Assembly: GCA_023078555.1 (NCBI GenBank)
Contig: CM041198.1
Location: 3,333,354 to 3,397,353, forward strand
Direction: 5' to 3'
Origin: Ulva prolifera
Lineage: Eukaryota; Chlorophyta; Ulvophyceae; Ulvales; Ulvaceae
Length of the DNA: 64,000 bases
The notes under the pieces: generated by a model
Told to the model about the DNA's origin: nothing
Databases searched by the model: none
The model's input: the letters and a program-made list of their open reading frames with translations, nothing else
Made by a program: the position numbers and the translations under genes
In this document: piece after piece, positions 1-10,107 of the stretch
Position numbering within the stretch: the stretch's first letter is position 1
Layout: each line of letters starts with the position of its first letter

Positions 1-315
1 CGCAAGTCTGCGCATGGGTATGGTGGCCAAGGCCCCAACCCGTGTTATGTTAGGATAGTATGCATGAGCATACATGGGGCGCTCCGTGAGCGGCTCGCCC
101 CGGGCCATTGTCATTGGGCCACGGTAGACATGCACGAATGGTTGCATATAGTTGTATGCGTCCAAGTCTGAAGTAACCTTTCTCTTACATCTTCCATAGG
201 TTCCTGCACTGTCTTGCATCCAGTGCAGTGTACTCCCTGATCTGTGTAGTGACCTTTCGTACGACGTGGCGGCTCTCCAGGTATAGGCACTACTAACCTC
301 CTAATGCACACATAA
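1..315. other. Unassigned sequence, possible 5' part of gypsy copy A
   Basis: I recognise no gene here. A C-x2-C pair (CIQC) lies near 212-223 on the plus strand and could be the first zinc-ligand pair of the PHD finger that follows, but in-frame stops separate the two. The stretch directly precedes the gypsy remnant and could be degraded element sequence. Confidence 0.3.
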
Positions 316-2040
316 TAGGTTCTCGTTTATAACAGGTGTTATGAGGTGTTATGTGATACCTGCAACCGGCCATACCACCTGCACTGTATGCACCCCCGAC
401 GGTCTGTGGTACCTGATGGAGCGTGGCACTGCCATCAATGCGATGAGGCGTATTCCAACGTCGACGAACTCCGCCGCAGCGACCCGATCTTGTTTGCGCG
501 GCGTGGAGATCCGCACCACCCAGATTTAGCGGATTTGGTACGTGTGTATGTTGAGCGTCAGGAGCGTGCCGTGGTCGAGTCCTTGAACTTCCATGCATCA
601 AGCGGTGACCGCGACCGGGAAGCAGCGTCGCAGCACGCGCGTGCTGCGGCGGAAGCAGTGTTCCACCCCGACATGCCCAAAGCGCTGAAACGCAAAGTCT
701 GTAAGAAGGTTGCCACCTTGCGATTGCATCCGACTCGCCCGGAATGGCTGCTCGAGCATACGCAATTGCGCACGGGCGACCGTTTGTGGCAAGCGGTGCC
801 CCCAGTGGAGTACCGCTAGGGACTAATTCGAGCGTATCATGATCTCATGGGATATGCCGGCGTAAGCCAAACACTGGCCGTGCTACATCAGCACTACCAC
901 TGGCAAGGCATCAAGCTGGATGTAGCAGCTTATGTTGAATAGTGCCATGCTTGCCAAGTCAAGCGGTTGGAATTGCAACATGTGGCACATGTGCAGCTTC
1001 CCCGCATGGGCAAGCCGTTCTGCCATGTGCACATTGACCTGGCTGGCCCGTTTCCCCTTCGGGAGGTGAAAGCGGCCACTGTGTGGCAAGCTTAAGGCAG
1101 GGCGCACCAAAGCCACCTTGTCCACTGCACAGACCGGCCAAGGGTATGTGTGCCTGATGGTGGATTATTTCACAAAGGCAGCGGAATTCGCACCGCTGCG
1201 AGACAAGAGTGCCGACACAGTGGCTCGTGCCGTGCATGACTTCTGGTTCATGCGCTACGACATCCCGGAATGAGTGACCACGGATAACGGGACAGAGTTT
1301 GCCGGGGCCTTCCGGCACCAACTAGAACGGTTTGGCATTGACCACGTCCAGACCTCTGCGTACCATCCCCAGTCCAACGGCGCCGTCGAGCGACTCGTGC
1401 GCACAATGAAGACCATGTTGGCGGCAAAAGTTGCCGGTGCCATCCATGACTGGCCCGCGCTGCTTCCACAGACACGCATGGAATACATGCAATGCCGGCA
1501 TACAGTGACCGGTCATGCGCCGAATGAGTTGATATTGGCACGCCGCCACCGGTGGGCGCGCGCGATGCGCGCCCCCGCATGGCAGCCGTCGAGATTTCTG
1601 CCATGCCCGGGGACAATTATGTGCGTGAGCGCGACGCCCGCGCAAAGCGTGTGGCTGCGCGCGTATACGATCGCATCCTCCGTTCACAGCAACGTAATGC
1701 TGACAGGCAAGCCCACCTTCTGGCCATCCGCAAGCCTAGGAGGGGGAGGAAATTGCAAGCTGGAGACCTTGCTTATGTCCTAGAACGCGGACTGGGCAAG
1801 AAAAATGCGGTCACCTGCAGGCCCATTTGTTTTCGAAAGCATATCTGAAAATCACGCTTTCCTGCGTACAACGCGGCAAGTGCCAGGTCAGGAAGTGCGC
1901 CACTTTCCAATACACTTAGAACGTGAGGCCCGATGCACGATTGTGACGGACGTGTTAGAGAAGCTCTTGCACGCCGCAGGCATGTCGATGTGGCCACCGT
2001 CCGATCACGCGGTGGCGCAGCTCACGAGCTAGCGCACGCT
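316..2040 (+). pseudogene. Ty3/gypsy copy A: PHD finger and integrase remnant
   Basis: This is the 3' half of a Ty3/gypsy pol region, broken by stops and frameshifts. First comes half of a PHD-type zinc finger (CDTCNRPYHLHC, then WHCHQC, about 350-460). Next is the integrase H2C2 region (HAGVSQTLAVLHQHYHW with CHAC, about 850-965). The integrase core follows with HIDLAGPF, TDNGTEF and NGAVERLVRT spread over several frames (about 1030-1420). Last comes the C-terminal GPF-type module ending near 2031. In-frame stops include a TAG at 817-819, a TGA at 1272-1274 and others in the integrase. The intact-reading homologue in copy C (31790-32905) shows the order is RT, RNase H, PHD, integrase. No chromodomain is visible. 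It is not functional. Confidence 0.85.
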
Positions 2041-2452
2041 GGCCCCATCGGCGCCTTTGTAAGATCATGACATGAATGTCGTGGCCTAGCTATGTAGCTG
2101 AGCGATGCTCGTTGCTAGCATTGCTCGAGCCAGCGCAGCTGCGCGCAAATGCACTCACGCTGCGTGCATACATCTGCACATGCATGCATGCGCGACAGTG
2201 CGCTCAGCCGTGACATCAGCTCTGATGCACACTTGTCTCTGCACTGCTTGGTGTAGTTGTAGTGCTCATAAGCCTTCTCATCCTTGAGGAAGCTCGGCCG
2301 ATTGGGGCTGAGAACGAAATTAAATTACTAGATCGGGATGAATGGCATATGTTGTGACATGCCGAGGTAACAGTGAAGAATAGGCAGTGCTCCGTGTTAT
2401 GAGCATGTAAGGGGAAGCAAAGGCGTCAGTGCAGAGCAGTGTTGAAAGGGAG
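2041..2452 (+). other. Gypsy copy A 3' untranslated region with polypurine tract
   Basis: Non-coding internal DNA between the end of the polyprotein and the 3' LTR. It ends in the purine run GAAAGGGAG directly before the LTR's TG, as expected for a polypurine tract. Homologous stretches lie at 29113-29534 and 58373-58794 on the other strand. A 15-bp sequence matching the LTR's own 3' end (TGTAAGATCATGACA) occurs near its start. Confidence 0.6.
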
Positions 2453-2724
2453 TGTAAGATGGTGCATTCAAACTAATAAAGAGATCAAGATACAAGATTC
2501 GAGTTCAAGTCAAGCAGTGCCAAGTCAAGATCAAGCAAGACTGGCGTTCTCATAGGTACTTTAGGGCATTGTATTAGCACTTAAGACTGCATCAATTCGC
2601 ATGGTGACAGTTAGTTCAGCTTACTCCCTATTACTTGAGCCCATAAGCTTGCGTTGTCTAGGCCACCCACATGCCTAGCTGCCTTGGAACCATCCTGGTT
2701 CAAAGCGTTTGTAAGATCATGACA
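2453..2724 (+). repeat. Ty3/gypsy 3' LTR, copy A (272 bp)
   Basis: Starts TGTAAGATGG directly after a purine tract and ends ATCATGACA at the junction with LINE-2 coding sequence. The same 272-bp unit lies at 28841-29112 and 58101-58372 (minus). An AATAAA-like signal is present near its start. The empty site is visible at about 8518, where the LINE-2 sequence continues uninterrupted. No 5' LTR of this family is in the window, so the TSD cannot be read. Confidence 0.75.
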
Positions 2725-2877
2725 GTGCGGGGCTTCAATCTTTGGCTGGCATCACCGGCCGAGCTGTGGTACGTGCTCATACCCGGCCTAGTGCCATGAC
2801 CGCGTGAGTGGATTTGCGGGTGTATTCCTGGCAACGGCTCGCTCCCCGGCCTCTGTCCTTTGTAACTACATACATAC
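2725..2877 (+). repeat. LINE-2 3' tail fragment (copy A side)
   Basis: About 153 bp matching the end of the LINE-2 reading frame (GLQSLA..ITGRAVV) and its 3' UTR, ending TTTGTAACTACATACATAC as in the longer remnant at 7960-8672. The gypsy LTR interrupts its 5' side. The 3' end abuts the 3' flank of kinase copy A. Copies B and D lack this insertion. Confidence 0.7.
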
Positions 2878-3040
2878 TCTTGCAGACATGAATTGTGCAC
2901 ACCGGCCTATCCCCGACCACAGATGTGTCAATGTAAAGGAGGTCCACACTATCACACGCAACATATGCAAGCACATGGACGTACACGCCAGCAAATTAGC
3001 ACTGAAAGGGTGTTGAAAAAATATGATGAAGTTACAGCAG

Positions 3041-5790
3041 CTATGAGGACTCTTCCTGCCACACGTCGGCTGCAGCCTGTGCAGACGCATATTCACCTGC
3101 AACCAGTCTGAGCCCAAAACCACGCCAGCTTGCATTGCCCATTCTGCGATCCAGCAGCCACAGAATCATGTTGCCGATGCAGTACAGGTCGACTTGCACG
3201 GTCACCTTCATGCCGCCAAATAGGGCATCGTTCGCCTCTCCCCAGGCTTTGATGTGCTCATCCTCCTCATTCACTTCCGAGTTGAGCGGAACAGCATGCT
3301 CTAGATCGATGATTCGTGCATGCTGCTGTATGCCTTCACCATTGTGGTCTTGATCACAAATCACAACATTGTCCCATCGCAAGTCACAGTGGATGTACTT
3401 CAATGTGTGCAAGTGGCAAATGCCCTTCAAAACATGCAAAATGATTCCGTGCCAAGTGAGCTCAAGCGACTCATCCTGACAACCCATGATCATCATGACT
3501 GGAGTTCCTGCACAATGCTTTCGATCAATCATGCAGTTTCTATGCATTGCAGCTGGCATGTCACATGCACAAGCGCCGTGCTAGCAATCAACAAAGCTGA
3601 AAACTTATTACCAATATGAGTCCAGAACCTCCAACACATCATATGACCATTGGCATTGACGACATATGCGCAACTTCCCACTGCTCGATTTGTGCAATCA
3701 TCGAAGCAGCCAAAGATGGATGGGCACACCCAACGGAGTGAAATCAATGTACGCCGGCCAGCCGTGGTTCAAATGCTTGATGCTGACGGGATGGATGATG
3801 TATATGCTCGGCCGACTCCGCAGCTCAGTGTACAGAGCCATCAGCTTTGTCAGCCTTTCTGGACATTGCAGCTGCTGCTGGCTCTCGTGGCTGATGTGCT
3901 TCCGCACCACAGTCCTTGCTCCACCCACTTTGACCTCCACCTTGGAGCGGTGCGGCAAGGCGCCTGCTGTTAGTAATAACGGTGGCTGTGTCGGTGGAAG
4001 ACACCTGCTCAAGCGGTACAATATTGCAGCGCTGAGCAAAGCTTGTCGGATGATGATCATGCGTTGGCGTGGGTCAGACATGTTCATCTGTTGTCCTAAG
4101 CGGAGGGTGGAAAGCTTGAAGCCATTCTCCACAGTGGGCCGCAGCACTGCCCAGAATTGCACTCGAGGGCCGCACGCAGTGTAGGCGAGGATGTATTTCA
4201 CCTGAAACAGGGCACCAGGGACCATCAGCAAAGAACAGGGTGGCACCTGGCCAGATTATGCAAGCCCCACGCACACGCATTTGTCCCCGCAATCATACCC
4301 ACCTTGTTCCCATATCTCAACTTGGCCCACCGCTGCTGCATCTTGCTCAGTAGCTCATCCTCTGCAACGTTCTGCATCTCTGGCCTTTCCTGCTCCTCGC
4401 CCTTGAAGAGGAGGACCGAAGAGAACAGAAGCACCATGTCAGGCCGATCTCGACTACTGGTCACAGATGCATCTGACTTGTCGCGAGCACGGCTCCATGG
4501 TTTGTGGTCTCTCTGATCTTGCAGCAGCAGTTGCCACATTGGATTTGATATGAGATTGTCCCACATGCCTGTACATGTCCTTCAGTGTCAGGCGCGCAAC
4601 ATGGAGCAATGACGTCTTATCTATGGGGTCAGTGAAGATGTGGGGATGCCACAGTACGTCACTGCACATCGGCAACTTCCCTGAGACCTGCAGCACTGAG
4701 TAGACAACAGGCAGTGACAATCCCCACGCATCTCGAAGATCGAGCACACCAATCCACGCGCTTTATCCTGCCAGATCGTCAAGAAACATTCCGAAGGCAG
4801 CTTGCCCAGCACATAAGCTCAGAATTGCATCATCAAGCGTTCCTGTCCTGAACATTGCTTTATCTTCTTCTTGGAGCTGTATTGGTACTGGCTCTGCACC
4901 GTCGAACCAGGTCTGCAGTGGTCCAGTTACCGGCAACAACAAGCCACTATTCCTGCCTTCCTGCAGCTTGTACAGGCCTTCCAACATGTCAGGTTCGGGA
5001 GGATCCTCATCTTTCAGCAGCGCGCGTGTATCCGTTCCTGCACAACGCCAGAATAGCCACAACAAGTGCCGTAGATATTTCATGCGCTAGTTCGCAGTCG
5101 ATTTACATGCAAGGCCGGAAATAGCCCAGAGACAAGATCGCAGAGCGGCACACCTCGCAGGGTCGACTGGGATAGCTTTTCTGCATACAATGCATCTCGT
5201 ATAAACCATCTCCTTTTGTGAGGATATGTCTGAACTGGAGCAGTGCTTCAAACGTTCAGGAGCAGGCGCACCCAAAGCGCTCGCGACGTTTCCATCCCAA
5301 TCGGATCCGGTCAACTTGCTAGCTTGTTCAAACACAGCCTTGAAAGCAGCTTCATCTTTCCCGTAAAGTTCGAGCAAATTCTGCCGAAGCGCCTTACTGT
5401 TGACAGATAAGAGCTTATCCAAGGCACTGTCATTGGATGGTGGCAGTGGCTGGTCTCCTGCATTTCTGACTTCTGCAACAGAGGTTGCTGACTCCATAAA
5501 ATATTCAGTGTGGACCAGACCCTGAACACGACAGCAAATCAGCAGAATTCAGAAACATGCCGCTCCTCCATACCAGCAGTTCAAGATGCTTTAGAGGACA
5601 TGGGAGATGTAGCAGCCTTGACAGGACACTTACTTAACCTCGCAACATTTGCACATCTACAATGTGCGAACGTAGCGTATGCGAATCGGTCGTACACGTT
5701 CAGCGTTTTGCCCCGTACGCCATGCTCGCGTGCATCGGACTTGAGAGCATTGCTCTGACGACAAAGCAAACAAGAGATTCGTAGGGCCAA
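3041..5790 (-). pseudogene. Nuclease-kinase family copy A (degenerate)
   Basis: Minus-strand copy with the exons of the intact copy D. They are the kinase exon (3041-3507, HCDLRWDNV loop, then IIDLEHAV), the 157-codon exon ending FTPLG, the nuclease-like exon (about 4300-4568), the exon with DPPEPDMLEGLYKL, and the first exon (MESATSVAEVRNAG). Three differences suggest decay. The catalytic lysine of the E-x-K motif is Gln (GEEQ, about 4390-4392). The donor of the upstream intron is TT instead of GT (5636-5637). The donor after the first exon is altered so that splicing would break the frame. It lacks the ~513-bp tandem duplication present in C, D and E. Its 3' flank carries the LINE-2/gypsy insertion. 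Confidence 0.7.
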
Positions 5791-5815
5791 AGCATCGGCA
5801 GATCTTGATTGCGCA

Positions 5816-6180
5816 ACGTGTGTGTTACAGCGGTGGCTTGTGGGTGCACACGCCCGGCCATGTACTGCGCCAGACCTGTGTGCTGTCGGGTGCTCATCAC
5901 GCTGTGCCGGGCCCCCGCGCTCCTATTATTGCCATGCGTGGCTCCCCTGCGGATCAGCAGGCACCACCATTTGCAAGGGCTGCGTATATCTGGCTGTGTG
6001 GCTTGGTCCTTGAAACGCTGCCAGTGTGCAGTAGCTGCTACACCCCCATGGCCATCATAGTTTATGTCAGGTCGAAATCGTCGTGGTTCCATACAACAGG
6101 CCTGTACGCTAGCCTATATGCCAGGTTGCGTGCAGTTTCCATGCTTGGCCAACATGGTTGTAACGCTAGGCAACATGGCC
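5816..6180 (-). repeat. Dispersed repeat, inverted relative to 23490-23930
   Basis: This stretch is the reverse complement, with substitutions, of 23490-23930 (the sequence after the giant (TG)n array). It truncates the 5' flank of kinase A at about 5815. A (TG)n array follows the other copy at the equivalent point, but none is present here. I see no coding potential that I trust. Confidence 0.6.
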
Positions 6181-7959
6181 ATGGCTACAGCTGGGCTGGT
6201 GGCCCCAGTTGCATGTGTCAACTCAACCCTCCCCCGCCAACGGTGGGTCCCCATAACCATTCCCACGTGCGTGCCAACATACTATACATACCATATGTGT
6301 AACATGTGTTCCGTGACTGTAAGTCCACCACCCTGCAACGCATCGCAGAGATTGCACAGTTGCTCTGCCTCCACCGGCACTGCATCCTATTGAGGCCTCT
6401 AGCCGGAGCTGGACCCTCGATCTGCCAGCTGCAGCAGTAATTACCCGAATTGAGGAGGCATGGGGGAAGCCTTGCGTGCCCAGGGGGAGCGCTGCAGCGG
6501 TGTCTATAGGGGCCGCGCACATTGCAAAGGCGCTTGCTTGAAAATCCATGCCATTGCTACTGCGATTCGCGACGAACCTGTCCTTGCATAACAGACATGG
6601 CACGTGGAACATGCATGAACATCGGTACCGCGCCGGTGGCGCTTGGGATCGGCCATAACAAATTTGATCCTCCACGATACTTGCCAACAGTACTTTGACA
6701 CTCCCCTCTCGAATCGGGCGGAAGTTCAAATTGCGATTGTATGGGCGGCCGTGTAGTCTGCAGCATGGAACAAACGATTGATACAGGCTCCTGAAGTATT
6801 CTTGACAGCTAGGTGTCAAGCAGAGATGTCTGCGCCTGAACATGAAATCTCGCACGGTGCGTGAATGATCCTCAGTCGCTGTTGAGACGATTTCTCTGTG
6901 CGCGTTATCCGGACGCTTTCATTCAATGCATCTAAGCGGCAGCTTCAACGCTTCCACTTGTGCTCTCGCCTTGATGTGTCGCTCTCTGCTTTGATGCCTC
7001 GATTTGAATGACTATTATCGTCGTGAATGTCTTCAGATCGCATCGCTGCATTTGTTTTGCGCTGCTGCGAGACTCGGTAATGCAGGTCGGCACATTCATC
7101 TCACCAACACCGAGCATGCTCCTCCCAGTAGACGATATCATAGATAATGAGTATGTTTGCAGTCCGGCACAGTCTCTATGCTTTTCTTGCCAATCGGCAG
7201 GCATCTGCGCGTGGCGTTCAGCCTGTGACCGACGTTTATTGTCGCCGGAACGTGGCGCCCACGTTGAGCACAGCAATGTAGTGTGGCATGATCGTTGAAC
7301 GTCAAAGAACTCTCACTTTCAAGCGCAGCGGTGTGGACTGCCACTGTGCAGCAACACATATACACACCACATTCCCCTGTTTCTCTTGCATATCTACTGC
7401 GTAGCGCGTTTGGGATTACACCTAAATACGTTCCCGCTTCTGCGCAATCGCGTGACATCCTGCTTCTGCGCAATCGACGAGCAGTTTCTGTGTCGTGATT
7501 GCGGTGCGTGTGCTCTGCTTGTCTCTGCCACAGCTCTGTGAGCGCCATGACACCAGATTTTTTTGACAGGTTTTGACAGTCAAAGCGAGATGTCCTCAGA
7601 CCTGCAAGTGTTATGCTCTTATTCCGGTCAAGACCTTGACCACGTACTCTACATCCCCTTTCCAAGCACCCGTCACTGTGATGGTCCCCCACAGACTTGC
7701 AAACCAGAGCGTGCAGTCCCCGAAGCTGCCACAGCCTCCATGCTTCAGACCTGTACATTAGCTTGGATGTGAATTTCGGCGAGGCGATGGAGGCAGAGGT
7801 CACTGAGGTCCCCTCTGGAGCCCCTGCCTTCCTCTGCACAGTTTGGGGGCAGGGGGCCACTGATTTGGTCGGTGCCCACGCATTGCTTCCCGGTGTGCAT
7901 CTCCACCGTTGCTGCCAGCTGAGCGCGTGGACACTGCCGTGTGACTACATGCGCATCCG
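6181..7959. other. Spacer without recognisable gene
   Basis: About 1.8 kb with no domain, splice pattern or repeat that I recognise. Open frames of up to 240 codons occur on the minus strand but have low-complexity, Cys/Arg/Ser-rich composition typical of chance frames in GC-rich DNA. The same stretch recurs at 50595-52373. Confidence 0.5.
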
Positions 7960-8672
7960 TGCACGAATTTCAGAGAAGTTGCAACTGCTCCGGCCGCCGA
8001 CACCGATGCCGGACACAACGCCCAGACGGGGCGCCCAGACGCAGCGCAGGCTACGGCCCTGGCGGCGGCAGCGGGTGGCCAGGACCCGGCGGGGCCCGGG
8101 GAGCGGGCCGCTGCCGCGCAGGCAGCGGCGCTGGCGCAGGTGTTCAGATCAGTGGCCCAGGAGAAGCTGGGGGACATCATTTTTATGCCGCCGGGTGACC
8201 CTTTGTGCGTAGGAGATGTGTCGGTTGTGAACCCCTGTGCTGGTTCCTATTGCGGCCCGAGAGGACGGGGGTGCTGCGGAGACACGGGACGTGCAGAAAC
8301 GCAATGATTATCGTTGGTACGACCCCGATGCGTACAGTTTTGTGCCGTTGTCGCTTGAGACGCATGGTCGCTTGGGACGGCCTGCCATGAATCACTTGAA
8401 TCGGCTGGCGGAGGTTGCGTCTCGGTGTGGTTAGGTGAACCGTGCTTTGTTGGTGACGAATGCTCTGCACTGGTTGAGTGTGGCGTTGTGCAAGGGGAAT
8501 GCTCTTGTGCTCCGTGCGGGGCTTCAATCTTTGGCTGCCATCACCGGTAGGGCTGTGGTACGTGCCCGTTCCCGGCCTAGTGCCATGACTGCGTGAGTGG
8601 ATTTGCGTGTGTATTCCTGGCAACGGCTCGCTGCCCGGCCTCTGTCCTTTGTAACTACATACATACACAGGT
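7960..8672 (+). pseudogene. LINE-2: C-terminal endonuclease region and 3' UTR (5'-truncated)
   Basis: The reading frame shows GDIIFMPPGDPLCVGDVSVV, which resembles the catalytic core of the restriction-like endonuclease found at the C-terminus of early-branching LINEs (R2/NeSL/CRE type). After a +1 frameshift near 8245-8270 follows FVPLSLETHGRLGRPAM, then after an in-frame TAG (8432-8434) VALCKGNALVLRAGLQSLA, ending at a TGA near 8590. The 3' UTR ends TTTGTAACTACATACATAC. It parallels the LINE-1 C-terminus (FVPFAVESCGF.GKAA, LSVSLQRGNA) but is a distinct lineage. It is a dead 5'-truncated copy. It preserves the empty site of the gypsy insertion seen beside kinases A, C and E. Confidence 0.65.
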
Positions 8673-9405
8673 CTGGCGCATTACATGGCCGGGCACTGCA
8701 CCCGCAAGCCACCGCCGTAACACACATGTTGCGAAATCACCCGGATACCCCGGTCACCAACGCAACCCGAGCACACGCGGCCGCACGGCCACGCCCAGAC
8801 GCGGCATCCGGTGGCATTGCTGCTCTGGTGCATTTCCCCAGCGGAGCTATCCGCCTGTCCGACTTTGTCCTTGTATCGTACGGCAACACCCTCACCTGCA
8901 CGCATGCAAACAAATCTCCCGCGCACACACGCGTGCACCCAGCCCATGCTGCGACACAACCCAATGCATCTGCTGGCGCTTGAACCTCATTGTACGCGCA
9001 GCCTAGGTGGTCGAATGCATCATGGCCCGGCCATCGAACCCGCTGCAGCCATCTGCGCCTGGAACACACCCAGCTCAAGGCAGAGCAGCCCCTGCGCGGC
9101 ACGTGCACACCCCCGCCCCAACTGGATGCATCACTCAGTGCACGCCACAGCGGTAGATTGAGCGGCGGCGCGCACGTGCCTGGGCCAGTGTTGGGTTGCT
9201 TTGCAGCGTTTCCGGCAATGCCACCCAGAAATTATAGCTGCTACTCAGAACTGTTCAACGCGATCGGGCCGTCGACCCAACACGCGGCCACAGTGTGAGC
9301 AGGAAGACCCGGCAACAAGTACAGCATGTGCGCAAAAGGTCGCCTACGCATGCCTTGTGGTCTAGCAGAGCTTGTATGTATGAGTAGTCCTTGCGTCCTA
9401 AAGTC

Positions 9406-9407
<2 letters not shown>
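8673..9407 (+). repeat. Dispersed repeat shared with 23880-24598 and 53087-53821
   Basis: Direct repeat of about 0.73 kb, nearly identical in the 53-kb copy and more diverged in the 23.9-kb copy. In all three places it directly precedes a G-tract and an arm of the kinase element. No coding sequence is recognised. Confidence 0.7.

Positions 9408-9437
<30 letters not shown>
9408..9437. repeat. Poly-G tract (30 nt)
   Basis: Uninterrupted G run at the outer end of the inverted arm beside kinase B. The 53-kb copy has 34 G at the same place, so its length varies. Confidence 0.95.
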
Positions 9438-9439
<2 letters not shown>

Positions 9440-10060
9440 AGATTTGCTGAGGACGCCCTCCACCTGTAGGTCATGCTCGCGGGCCGCCTGACCGCCACCC
9501 AGCGGCACCTCAAGCAGCACCATGATGCAGCCGTACGTGTGACAGCGGGACGACGACCTCGTTAGCACATGTCAATTGCCTGGCATGAGCGGCGAGGCGG
9601 TTGGCTGCGTGGCGTGCATCTGCGCGCTACTGAGTGTGCTGAGCGTTGCCGCCGCTCAACAGTTTTTGGCCTGGCCCAACGTCGATGTGCCCGCCAAGGG
9701 GCGGATGCAGAGACCGAGCCGCACCGCCGGGACAGGCGACAGATGAGCACCATCTCAGCACTGGTACGCGCCCATCCTGCAAGAAGAATGAGGCTAAGCA
9801 GGCAAGCGCTACCCACGTCGAGCCGGGCCTTCCTGTGCTCCACGAAGATCTGATGCTCCTCCGTAGTCGTCTCCACGGTCACCTCGAAGGCCGCAGAGGG
9901 CGGCCCAGCGCCCAAGATCGAGCGCCAGCTAGTCAAGAATTTCGTACCATGTCGTAACTGTGAGCCCTGCACGTCTAAAGGTGTTTTATGGGGCCGATAC
10001 CGCTACAGCAGCACGTTGTGTTTGCTTTGCACAGGCGGTGCGGTCGTGATGTGCGTCCAT
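9408..10060. repeat. Left inverted arm of kinase element B
   Basis: About 650 bp that recurs in inverse orientation at 13455-13853 plus 20440-20697, with the copia element sitting inside the right arm. Matching landmarks are GGTGTTTTATGGGGCCGATA with CACAGGCGGTG, and the terminal homopolymer (G on the left, C on the right). Single arms lie at 24599-25190 and 53822-54480. Confidence 0.75.
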
Positions 10061-10107
10061 GCACACAGAGTTAACAATGCACAGGGCGCAATGTCGCTCA
10101 ACTTCAA

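Larger units (their letters stand above)
5252..10100. repeat. Segmental duplication, copy 1 (with 49666-54518)
   Basis: About 4.85 kb, nearly identical to 49666-54518. I see roughly seven substitutions (for example near 5472, 6867, 7968, 8213, 9536 and 9717) plus a G-run of 30 versus 34. It runs from inside the first exon of kinase A to the first exon of kinase B and so forms the spacer of a head-to-head gene pair. Its ends fall inside family sequence shared by all copies, as expected if homologous recombination between copies set the limits. Confidence 0.9.

Noticed and set aside
6223..6855. 210-codon minus-strand frame in the spacer, duplicated at 50637-51269
   Set aside because: Its conservation is explained by the recent duplication. 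Composition is Cys/Arg/Ser-rich with no domain or splice context.
7138..7860. 240-codon minus-strand frame in the spacer
   Set aside because: Same reasons; no motif, and it overlaps no conserved exon.
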